Of a stretch of 14,032 bases of DNA, positions 7,988 through 14,032 are shown in pieces (within the stretch, counting starts at the first letter, position 1; every line of letters starts with the position of its first letter). Below the pieces are notes generated by a model. It was not told where the DNA came from. It was given only the letters and a program-made list of their open reading frames with translations, and did no database searches. The DNA comes from Mageeibacillus sp. UBA5442 (lineage in GTDB: Bacteria; Bacillota; Clostridia; Saccharofermentanales; DTU023). The DNA is taken from positions 1-14,032 of the forward strand of contig DIRG01000118.1 in the NCBI GenBank assembly GCA_002427475.1, written 5' to 3'. The translations under genes were made by a program, and so were the position numbers.

Positions 7988-9021
7988 TGAAGTCGGAACG
8001 CGCAGCTTTCCTAGCTCTATTCGAGGCAGAAGACGATTTGCTCTTGGGCCTAGCACCGATGGCCGGAACTAGCACGCCGCCTTTTCGCGGACTAGTCAGT
8101 GATTTGGGAGCCAGCTTTACCATTAGCGAGCTGATTAGCGCACGCGGGATTGTCTATAATCCGGATATGGAGAAAGTCTCACGTTATCTCCAAGCCGATC
8201 GGAGAGAAAGACTCTACGCGATCCAGCTCTTCGGTCACGAACCGTCGGATTTTGCAGCCGCCATTGACATCGTGTTGCGCCATCCTGATTACGGTCAGTG
8301 CCAGTGGATCGATATTAATATGGGCTGTCCGGTGAAGAAAGTCTGCGGCAACGGTGCCGGAGCAGCCCTAATGCAGGACCCGGACTTGGCCTCTGCGATA
8401 GCGGCCTCTGCTGTAGAAGCTGCAGCCAAGTTTGATAAATTCGTTAGCGTTAAAATGCGCAGCGGCTGGAGTGATGACGACAATAGCGCCCCTGAGCTGG
8501 CGCGCCGCTTAGAAGCTGAAGGTGTTGCCGCTATCACCGTGCATGCCCGCAGCCGCGAACAATTTTACGGCGGTACAGCCGATTGGCGCGTGTTTGCCGC
8601 CGTACGTGAAAAGTGTAGCCTGCCACTCTGCGTCAATGGTGACATTAAAAGTGCAGAAGACATTCGCATACTGCAGAAGATGGCAGAACCGGATGCGTAT
8701 CAGATCGGGAGGGCAGCCATGGGCAACCCCTTCATCTTTGAGCAGATTCGGCAGGGATTTCACAACGAAGGCTCCGTGCCCGAAATTCCCGCTGAGCGCT
8801 GGCTCGCGGCAGTCCTGAATCATCTGGACGGAATGATAGACCTCTTAGGTGAAGAGCTTGCCTGTCGCGAAATGCGAGCGCAATTCGCCCAGTATGTACG
8901 CGGCGTACGCAATGCTGCCGACTATCGCAATCGACTGATGCAGATTGAAGATCGCCAAAGCGCTGTAGATATTTTACTTGAACTTGCAGAGATGAGGAAA
9001 AACGATGAAGAGAGACATTAA
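7987..9021 (+). CDS. dus: tRNA-dihydrouridine synthase (DusB-like)
   Basis: This 344-residue FMN-dependent flavoprotein should reduce selected uridines in the tRNA D-arm or core to dihydrouridine using NADPH. The TIM-barrel motifs are complete: APMAGTSTPPFR at 23-34 (FMN phosphate end), the catalytic cysteine Cys114 in INMGCPVKKV, GNGAGAALM, FMN-contacting Lys156 in VKMRSGW, VHARSREQFY with His186, CVNGDI, and QIGRAAMGNPFIF. A helical tRNA-binding domain follows from about 250. GGAGG lies four bases before the ATG and overlaps the end of the HAD gene. The 3' end overlaps the lipase-like gene by 17 bases. DusB is the usual family in Bacillota, and the CGNGAGAALM segment fits it, but assignment to DusB rather than another Dus branch rests on motif resemblance only. 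Confidence 0.93.
   Translation: MKSERAAFLALFEAEDDLLLGLAPMAGTSTPPFRGLVSDLGASFTISELISARGIVYNPDMEKVSRYLQADRRERLYAIQLFGHEPSDFAAAIDIVLRHPDYGQCQWIDINMGCPVKKVCGNGAGAALMQDPDLASAIAASAVEAAAKFDKFVSVKMRSGWSDDDNSAPELARRLEAEGVAAITVHARSREQFYGGTADWRVFAAVREKCSLPLCVNGDIKSAEDIRILQKMAEPDAYQIGRAAMGNPFIFEQIRQGFHNEGSVPEIPAERWLAAVLNHLDGMIDLLGEELACREMRAQFAQYVRGVRNAADYRNRLMQIEDRQSAVDILLELAEMRKNDEERH
8994..8997 (+). promoter_or_regulatory. Ribosome binding site for the alpha/beta hydrolase, inside dus
   Basis: GAGG followed by an A-rich spacer of seven bases leads to ATG at 9005. This supports a start within the dus coding region and hence a genuine 17-base overlap. Confidence 0.7.
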
Positions 9022-9937
9022 GCAAATCCTATCCACTGATCAGAAGACACAGCTCAATGTGATGAGCTGGCTGCCTGAGGAAAAGCCTTGGGCCATCTTA
9101 CAAGTAGCACATGGCATGGTGGAATACATTGAACGCTACGACCGCTTTGGCCGCGCCATGGCAGAAGCCGGGGTGCTCGTACTGGGAAATGACCACTTAG
9201 GTCATGGCGATTCGGTGGAGAGTACTGAGGACTGGGGCTTTTTTGCAGAGAAAAACGGCAACGAATTCGTTCTGCAGGACATTTATCAGATCTACAAGCA
9301 GACGCACGAAGCGTATCCTGACGTTCCCTACTTTTTGCTAGGGCACTCGATGGGATCGTTTTTCGCCAGACAGTTTATCTATCGCTTCCCGGAAGCGGAC
9401 TTGGCAGGCGTTATCATCATGGGTACGAGTATGCAGCCGAAAATCGCTGTCCAGTCCGGACGTTTCCTCGCAAGCGTGATCGAGAGGTTCCGCGGCCCCC
9501 GCTATCGCAGCCCATTGATGAAGAAGCTAGTACTAGGGGAAAACAACAAGCCCTTTAAAGAGGAGAGGGAAACGGGATCTGAATGGCTGAGCAGAGATCA
9601 CGAGATCGTAGATAAGTATGTCAACGAGCCGCGCAACAGCTTTTTGTTTACCGTGCGCGCATATATCGACATGTTTGACGGGCTGCTGACACTATATAAT
9701 GAGGATAATCTCAAACAGATGCGGCGAGACCTGCCTGTTTTGCTCACCAGCGGCAGCGATGATCCTGTCGGCGGTATGGGCCAGGCGATTGCGACTTTGT
9801 CAGCTCAATATAAGAAAATCGGCATGAGCAAGGTGCAGGTGAAGGAATATCCCGGTGCCAGGCACGAATTGCTGAATGAGATTAATGCAGAAGAAGTCGA
9901 TCGCGATCTTCTGGCTTTTTTAAGGGAAAATGTATAG
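9005..9937 (+). CDS. Alpha/beta hydrolase, monoacylglycerol lipase / lysophospholipase-like
   Basis: The 310-residue protein belongs to the Hydrolase_4 (serine aminopeptidase S33 / monoacylglycerol lipase) group. It shows the oxyanion-hole strand VAHGMVEYIERYDRF (34-48), the GNDHLGHGDS loop (61-70), the nucleophile elbow GHSMGS with Ser115, a helical cap at about 145-235, a candidate acid at Asp252 or Asp253 in SGSDDPVGG, and the catalytic His287 in GARHELLNE. There is no signal peptide or transmembrane segment, so it likely acts in the cytosol on monoacylglycerols, lysophospholipids or similar esters; the substrate is not readable. It overlaps dus by 17 bases in another frame, so the two are probably co-transcribed. 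Tryptophanase follows after 58 bases without a clear terminator or promoter. A functional link to tRNA modification is not evident. Confidence 0.9.
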   Translation: MKRDIKQILSTDQKTQLNVMSWLPEEKPWAILQVAHGMVEYIERYDRFGRAMAEAGVLVLGNDHLGHGDSVESTEDWGFFAEKNGNEFVLQDIYQIYKQTHEAYPDVPYFLLGHSMGSFFARQFIYRFPEADLAGVIIMGTSMQPKIAVQSGRFLASVIERFRGPRYRSPLMKKLVLGENNKPFKEERETGSEWLSRDHEIVDKYVNEPRNSFLFTVRAYIDMFDGLLTLYNEDNLKQMRRDLPVLLTSGSDDPVGGMGQAIATLSAQYKKIGMSKVQVKEYPGARHELLNEINAEEVDRDLLAFLRENV

Positions 9938-9995
9938 GCGGAAACAACCGGCTAATAAAATAAAGACAGTATAAGAACAGAAAGAGGGGGAATTT

Positions 9996-11378
9996 ATGGC
10001 AAAGTACATCCCGGAACCATACCGGATTAAAATGGTTGAGGCAATCAGGCAGACGACGTATGAAGAGCGGACGGAAGCGGTCAAGGCTGCTAATTACAAC
10101 ATGTTCAGCCTTGCCAGCTCGGATGTCTATATTGACATGCTGACTGATAGCGGCACCAATGCCATGAGCGATCAGCAGTGGGCGGCAGTTATGCTTGGCG
10201 ACGAGAGTTACGCCGGCTCACGCAGTTATGAACAATTGATGGAAGTAGCGCACGACATATTCATGTATGACTATATCCAGCCTGTTCATCAGGGTAGGGC
10301 AGCGGAGAACATGCTCTTTCCCCTTTTGCTGAAAGAGGGCATGGTTTCAATTTCTAATTATCACTTTGATACCACTTCCGGACACGTACAGTTGGCGGGC
10401 GCAAAAGTTATTAACTGTGTTTCCCCGGAGGCCAAGGATACACAGAACTATGCTCCTTTTAAAGGCAATATGGATACGGAAAAACTGCGGGAACTGATCG
10501 AGGAATACGGCAGAGACAAGGTCGGCTGTATCGTTATGACGATAACCTGTAATTCCGCAGGCGGGCAGCCGGTATCGCTGGCCAATATCAGGGAGTCGGC
10601 AGCTATCGCACGCGAACATCAGATACCGTTTGTTATTGATGCGGCACGCTTTGCAGAGAATGCCTTTTTCATTAAAGAGCGCGAAGAAGGCCAGCAAGAT
10701 CGCTCGATCAAGGATATCGTCCGCGACATCTTTGCTGAAGGTGATGCTTTTACTTTGTCTGCAAAAAAGGACGCTGTCGTCAACATAGGTGGACTTGTAG
10801 GCGTCCGTGAAGACACTGAACTGATCAAGGGCATTAAAGGACGTGTCGTGCCTTATGAGGGCTTCCTCACTTATGGTGGCCTCAGCGGTAGAGATCTAGG
10901 GGCGATGGCAGTAGGTTTGACTGAAGGTATTGATGAGGATTTCCTACGCAGTTATGTAGGTCAGACGAAATATCTGGGAGATCGTTGCCGCGAATTAGGT
11001 GTGCCGATCCAATATCCGACGGGTGGGCACGCGGTTTTTGTCGATGCCAAGAAAGTGTTTCCGCAGATTCCTTATTATCGCTTCCCCGCACACAGCCTCT
11101 GCGTGGCCTTGTATCTCGAAGGTGGCATCCGCGGCTGTGACATCGGTTCCTTCATTCTGGATCCGGACCCGGAAACAGGCGAGCAGCTGGAGGCAGACCT
11201 CGAGTTGGCACGCTTCTGCATACCGCGGCGCACTTATACACAGGCCCATCTCGATTATGTAGCCGAGAGTCTGGCTGCAGTCATGAAAAGAAGTGATGAA
11301 TTCGCTGGTTATGAAATAGTAGAGCAGGCAAAAGTGCTACGACATTTTACAGCAAAACTGAAGCCTTACACAGCATAA
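9996..11378 (+). CDS. tnaA: Tryptophanase (PLP-dependent beta-eliminating lyase)
   Basis: The 460-residue enzyme belongs to the tryptophanase / tyrosine phenol-lyase family, which splits L-tryptophan into indole, pyruvate and ammonia, or tyrosine into phenol. Family landmarks are IDMLTDSGTNAMSD near the N-terminus, the PVHQGRAAEN phosphate-binding segment, ITCNSAGGQPVSLAN, Asp215 and Arg218 in IDAARFAEN, and the Schiff-base lysine Lys258 in SAKKD. Several positions favour tryptophanase. The C-terminus reads VLRHFTAKL with His450, where tyrosine phenol-lyase has Phe. The segment GIRGCDIGSF carries Ile383 where phenol-lyase has its substrate-binding Arg. It lacks the small insertion seen in the enterobacterial enzyme after about residue 112. 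AGAGGGGG lies just before the ATG. I see no TnaC-like leader peptide in the 58 bases upstream, nor a neighbouring tryptophan permease. It is probably the last gene of the HAD-dus-lipase cluster. Confidence 0.9.
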   Translation: MAKYIPEPYRIKMVEAIRQTTYEERTEAVKAANYNMFSLASSDVYIDMLTDSGTNAMSDQQWAAVMLGDESYAGSRSYEQLMEVAHDIFMYDYIQPVHQGRAAENMLFPLLLKEGMVSISNYHFDTTSGHVQLAGAKVINCVSPEAKDTQNYAPFKGNMDTEKLRELIEEYGRDKVGCIVMTITCNSAGGQPVSLANIRESAAIAREHQIPFVIDAARFAENAFFIKEREEGQQDRSIKDIVRDIFAEGDAFTLSAKKDAVVNIGGLVGVREDTELIKGIKGRVVPYEGFLTYGGLSGRDLGAMAVGLTEGIDEDFLRSYVGQTKYLGDRCRELGVPIQYPTGGHAVFVDAKKVFPQIPYYRFPAHSLCVALYLEGGIRGCDIGSFILDPDPETGEQLEADLELARFCIPRRTYTQAHLDYVAESLAAVMKRSDEFAGYEIVEQAKVLRHFTAKLKPYTA

Positions 11379-11399
11379 AGCTGTGGCTATGGGGGCTTC

Positions 11400-11428
11400 T
11401 TGTCAGTCTCAGCTCGGAACTGTATAAT
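11400..11428 (+). promoter_or_regulatory. Sigma-A-type promoter of the EF-G-like gene
   Basis: TTGTCA (11400-11405, 5/6 matches to consensus) and TATAAT (11423-11428, perfect) are separated by exactly 17 bases. They lie 34 bases before the ATG at 11463, giving a short leader of roughly 30 bases. This is the best promoter in the window and suggests strong, largely constitutive expression. Confidence 0.85.
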
Positions 11429-11462
11429 GGCTGAGGAATAACAAATTCAAGGGAGATTATTA

Positions 11463-13535
11463 ATGAAATTCACAAGAGAAAATATTCGAAATATCACCGT
11501 CATGGGGCATGGCGGCGCCGGCAAAACTGCTTTTGTCGAAGCCGCATTATTTAATGCCGGAGTCATCAACCGTATGGGCAAGTCTAATGAAGGCAATACG
11601 GTCAGTGACTTTGACAGCGAAGAGATCCGTCGCGGAATTTCCATTAACACCAGTTTGGTGGCTTTTGAATGGAAGAAGAACAAGATCAATCTAGTTGACA
11701 CTCCGGGAGACTTTGATTTCCTTGGTGAACAGATGCTGGGAATGGGCGTGACCGATGCAGTGCTGATCGTTATGTCTGCTAAAGATGGCTTGTCCGTCGG
11801 AGCAGAGAAAGCGGTTCGCAACGCAGGTAATGAGAGCATGCCGATTTCGTTCTTCGTAAACCGCATGGATGAACCCAACGCTGATTTCCTCGCTACGGTG
11901 GAAGCTCTGAAAGAAGAATATGGTCATCGAGTTGTGCCAATGGCCTTGCCGATTATGAAGGGCGAAGAGATGACCGGATTGGTTGACGTTCTCGCTATGA
12001 AGGCTTATACCTTTAGCGGCAAAAAAGGTGAAATGACGGCCAGCGACATGCCTGCCGACTTGGAAGGCTTAGCTGAAGAGTATCATGAGCAACTGGTCGA
12101 GCAAATCGCGGAGAGCGATGAAGAACTGATGGAGAAATATTTCGAAGGCGAAGCTTTCTCAGCCGCAGAAGAAGAACGCGGCTTGCGCAAAGCAATCTCA
12201 CAAGCTTCTTTGTTCCCCGTTTTTGTCGGATCAGCCAATGCTAATTGGGGCATTTCTCACACCCTAGACCAGATGGTGAGATTCTTCCCCACACCTGAAG
12301 ACGGGCATGCAGTAACCGCAGTCAATCGCAGCGGCGAAAGCTTCCAGATCAAAACTGATCAGGACGGCCCCTTAGCGGCATTTGTCTTTAAGACGATAGT
12401 TGACCCCTTTGTTGGAAAAATCTCCCTATTCCGTGTATATTCCGGCGTCTTTACCGATTCCGGTTCAGTTTATAACGTAAACAAGGAAAGCGACGAGCGC
12501 ATCAACGGCCTCTACAGCATGAGTGGCAAGAAGCAGATCTCTGTTGATTCAGTCATTGCCGGCGATATCGGAGCCACAACCAAGCTGAATGAAACCAGTA
12601 CATTGGATACTCTCACTGAGCGCGACAATCCCTTGAAGATTCAAGCGCCGGAGATGCCTGTTCCGAGTTTGACTCTAGCAATTTCGGCTGTTAACGAGGG
12701 TGAAGAAGATAAGATTATGCAGGGTCTGGCTAAGCTGAAAGACGAAGACATTGTCTTTGAGATTGAGAACAACCCGGAGACACATCAATTCCTGCTTTCA
12801 GGTTTAGGTGAAGTCCAGCTGGATGTTCTGACTGCCAAACTCAAGAGTAAATTCGGTGTTGAAGCCAGATTGACAGAGCCTCGAGTAGCTTACCGCGAAA
12901 CGATCACGAAGAAGGTGAAGGTACAAGGTCGCCATAAGAAACAAACCGGCGGTCACGGCCAGTTTGGTGATGTCTGGATTGAGTTTGAACCCGGAGATGA
13001 ATTGGATCTGGATTTCCAGGAAAAAATCTTTGGTGGCTCAGTGCCTAAGAATTACTTCCCGGCTGTTGAAAAAGGCCTACGCGAAGCTATCTCTGAAGGC
13101 CCCTTGGCATCCTATCCGGTCGTGAATTTGAGGGCAACTCTAGTGGATGGTTCTTACCACGATGTAGACTCGAACGAAATGTCCTTTAAGCTGGCGGCAC
13201 GACTGGCTTATCGTAACGGTCTGCCTCAAGCGAACCCGATCTTGCTCGAGCCGATTTCCTCATTAAGCGTTCATATCCCGGATGATTTCTTGGGAGACAT
13301 TATGGGCGATCTGAGTAAACGTCGCGGCAGTATCCTCGGCATTAATCCGGATACAATCCCCGGTTTCCAGGTAGTTGAAGCGGAAGCTCCAGCAGCTGAA
13401 ATCGCGAGATACGCCACGGATCTGAAGTCGATGACTCAAGGTCGCGGACACTTTACAAGAGAAATGGCACGTTACGAACCCGTGCCTCAGAATATTGCAG
13501 ACAAAATTATTGCTGCAGCTAACGAAGAAGAATAA
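11463..13535 (+). CDS. EF-G-like translation-factor GTPase (EF-G paralogue)
   Basis: This 690-residue protein has the full five-domain EF-G order: GTPase at about 8-275, domain II at 300-395, domain III at 400-475, domain IV at 480-595 (QTGGHGQFGDVWIEFEP) and domain V at 597-680 (SKRRGSILG, LKSMTQGRGHF). The G1 loop is GHGGAGKT (15-22) rather than the AHIDAGKT of canonical EF-G. G3 is DTPGDFDF (79-86), and G4 is NRMD (133-136) in place of NKxD. The GNTVSDFDSEEIRRGIS segment around 44-60 is typical of the EF-G-like paralogue group found in many Clostridia and in Thermus, whose role is unclear. It is therefore probably not the main translocase, which would be encoded elsewhere, often near rpsL/rpsG and tuf. 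It has its own strong promoter and an AGGGAG site seven bases before the ATG. A role in ribosome recycling or stress translation is speculation. Confidence 0.92.
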   Translation: MKFTRENIRNITVMGHGGAGKTAFVEAALFNAGVINRMGKSNEGNTVSDFDSEEIRRGISINTSLVAFEWKKNKINLVDTPGDFDFLGEQMLGMGVTDAVLIVMSAKDGLSVGAEKAVRNAGNESMPISFFVNRMDEPNADFLATVEALKEEYGHRVVPMALPIMKGEEMTGLVDVLAMKAYTFSGKKGEMTASDMPADLEGLAEEYHEQLVEQIAESDEELMEKYFEGEAFSAAEEERGLRKAISQASLFPVFVGSANANWGISHTLDQMVRFFPTPEDGHAVTAVNRSGESFQIKTDQDGPLAAFVFKTIVDPFVGKISLFRVYSGVFTDSGSVYNVNKESDERINGLYSMSGKKQISVDSVIAGDIGATTKLNETSTLDTLTERDNPLKIQAPEMPVPSLTLAISAVNEGEEDKIMQGLAKLKDEDIVFEIENNPETHQFLLSGLGEVQLDVLTAKLKSKFGVEARLTEPRVAYRETITKKVKVQGRHKKQTGGHGQFGDVWIEFEPGDELDLDFQEKIFGGSVPKNYFPAVEKGLREAISEGPLASYPVVNLRATLVDGSYHDVDSNEMSFKLAARLAYRNGLPQANPILLEPISSLSVHIPDDFLGDIMGDLSKRRGSILGINPDTIPGFQVVEAEAPAAEIARYATDLKSMTQGRGHFTREMARYEPVPQNIADKIIAAANEEE

Positions 13536-13570
13536 GTTAGATAAATAAAAATGTAGTTTGTTACACTAAG

Positions 13571-13634
13571 AGAGGAGCGTTTAGCGGTTAATCTGCTTGC
13601 GCTCCTCTGGGCATTGAGTCTTGGACTCTACCCA
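13571..13634 (+). promoter_or_regulatory. Two tandem RNA hairpins in the leader of the membrane-protein gene
   Basis: The first hairpin has a perfect nine-pair stem, AGAGGAGCG (13571-13579) with CGCTCCTCT (13600-13608), and a possible inner stem AGCGG/CTGCT-like (13583-13587 with 13593-13597). The second pairs TGGG (13608-13611) with CCCA (13631-13634) and GAGTC (13616-13620) with GACTC (13624-13628). No T-tract follows either, so neither looks like an ordinary terminator for the EF-G-like gene. CTCCT (13602-13606) could instead pair with the AGGAG ribosome binding site at 13638-13642, which would make the two folds mutually exclusive. Regulation is inference; no known riboswitch class is recognised. 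Confidence 0.5.
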
Positions 13635-13651
13635 CATAGGAGAAAACAAAA

Positions 13652-14032
13652 ATGGACCCTCACTCTACGAGCGCGGTCTTTAGTTTTAATTACTTGGGCA
13701 CCATGCTGCTCTCCCTGCTATTCTTGCTGCTGAGCGCCGTGTCGAAAGCTTATGACATGAGCCTGCTCGATTTTAATCGCAGCACCAGTCTGAAACAATT
13801 TGCAGAACAAGAGATTGAACTGCCGAAGTCCCTAATAGAAATCTGTGAAGGAGAGACCATGGAGTTTTTGTTGCGCGAGCTACACCTCCTGCGCTTGTTT
13901 TTTGTCTTCCTTTATTTCTTTTGGACATTGAGCTTTGCGCCGCGTCTGCTTATGCCGGAAACTATGGACGTATGGCTGAGAACACTGATCTTTGTGGCTT
14001 ATTTCATAGTGGCTGTTTTCATCTATGCTTTT
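13652..14032 (+). CDS. Membrane protein, 3' end cut off by the window; possibly DUF21/CNNM-like
   Basis: An ATG at 13652 preceded by AGGAG (13638-13642, nine-base spacing) opens a frame of 127 codons without a stop up to the window end. It encodes three hydrophobic segments, at about residues 14-30, 79-95 and 109-127, with a polar stretch of about 45 residues after the first. The segment LLLSAVSKAYDMSLLDFNRS, followed by a charged helix KQFAEQEIELPKSLIEI, faintly resembles the first membrane helix of DUF21/CNNM domains of hemolysin/CorC-type proteins, which usually continue into CBS pairs and a CorC domain. Such proteins are linked to divalent-cation export. The match is by eye and could be wrong; only an integral membrane protein is safe to state. 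It follows the EF-G-like gene after 116 bases with no clear terminator, so it may share its transcript. Confidence 0.75.
   Translation, partial: MDPHSTSAVFSFNYLGTMLLSLLFLLLSAVSKAYDMSLLDFNRSTSLKQFAEQEIELPKSLIEICEGETMEFLLRELHLLRLFFVFLYFFWTLSFAPRLLMPETMDVWLRTLIFVAYFIVAVFIYAF

Noticed and set aside
11361..11398. Hairpin CACAGC/GCTGTG (11369-11374 with 11380-11385) around the tryptophanase stop codon as a terminator.
   Set aside because: The stem is only six pairs, no T-tract follows and the stop codon lies in its loop. Transcription may end here some other way, but the sequence does not support an intrinsic terminator.
13571..13608. Nine-pair hairpin as the intrinsic terminator of the EF-G-like gene.
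   Set aside because: It is followed by GGGCATTG with no run of T, so it lacks the second half of an intrinsic terminator. It is kept as a leader structure instead.

Overview
The window is ordinary-looking chromosomal DNA from a bacterium, most likely a Bacillota/Clostridia member. The clues are strong GGAGG-type ribosome binding sites, tight translational coupling, a GatCAB amidotransferase operon, a BMP-type lipoprotein family, a clostridial-style extra EF-G paralogue and a tryptophanase. An Oscillospirales-like lineage is my guess and cannot be proved from this piece. I see no insertion sequence, phage gene, CRISPR array, rRNA or tRNA. Coding density is high and no gene looks broken.

Layout: (1) 1-717, the 3' part of a BMP-family substrate-binding protein, closed by an intrinsic terminator (739-770). 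(2) 833-1939, an M42 metallo-aminopeptidase with a GTG start. (3) A bidirectional terminator (1965-1993) separates it from a convergent minus-strand operon, which is transcribed in the order aspS-gatC fusion (7052-4935), gatA (4934-3453), gatB (3456-2017). (4) A 200-base divergent intergenic region (7053-7252). (5) A plus-strand cluster: HAD hydrolase (7253-7987), tRNA-dihydrouridine synthase (7987-9021), monoacylglycerol-lipase-like alpha/beta hydrolase (9005-9937), tryptophanase (9996-11378). (6) A near-consensus promoter (11400-11428) drives an EF-G-like GTPase (11463-13535). (7) A structured leader (13571-13634) precedes a membrane protein that starts at 13652 and runs off the window end; it faintly resembles the DUF21/CNNM domain of hemolysin/CorC-type proteins.

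The most notable element is the minus-strand operon. Aspartyl-tRNA synthetase and the GatC subunit of the tRNA-dependent amidotransferase form one 705-residue polypeptide. The genes for the other two amidotransferase subunits follow with no gap (TAAATG) and then a four-base overlap (ATGA). If the enzyme charges tRNA(Asn) with Asp, this would physically tie mischarging to the amidation step, like a covalently built transamidosome. The other genes are housekeeping or metabolic (tRNA modification, peptide, lipid and tryptophan breakdown, a translation-type GTPase), and their co-location does not by itself indicate a further joint system.
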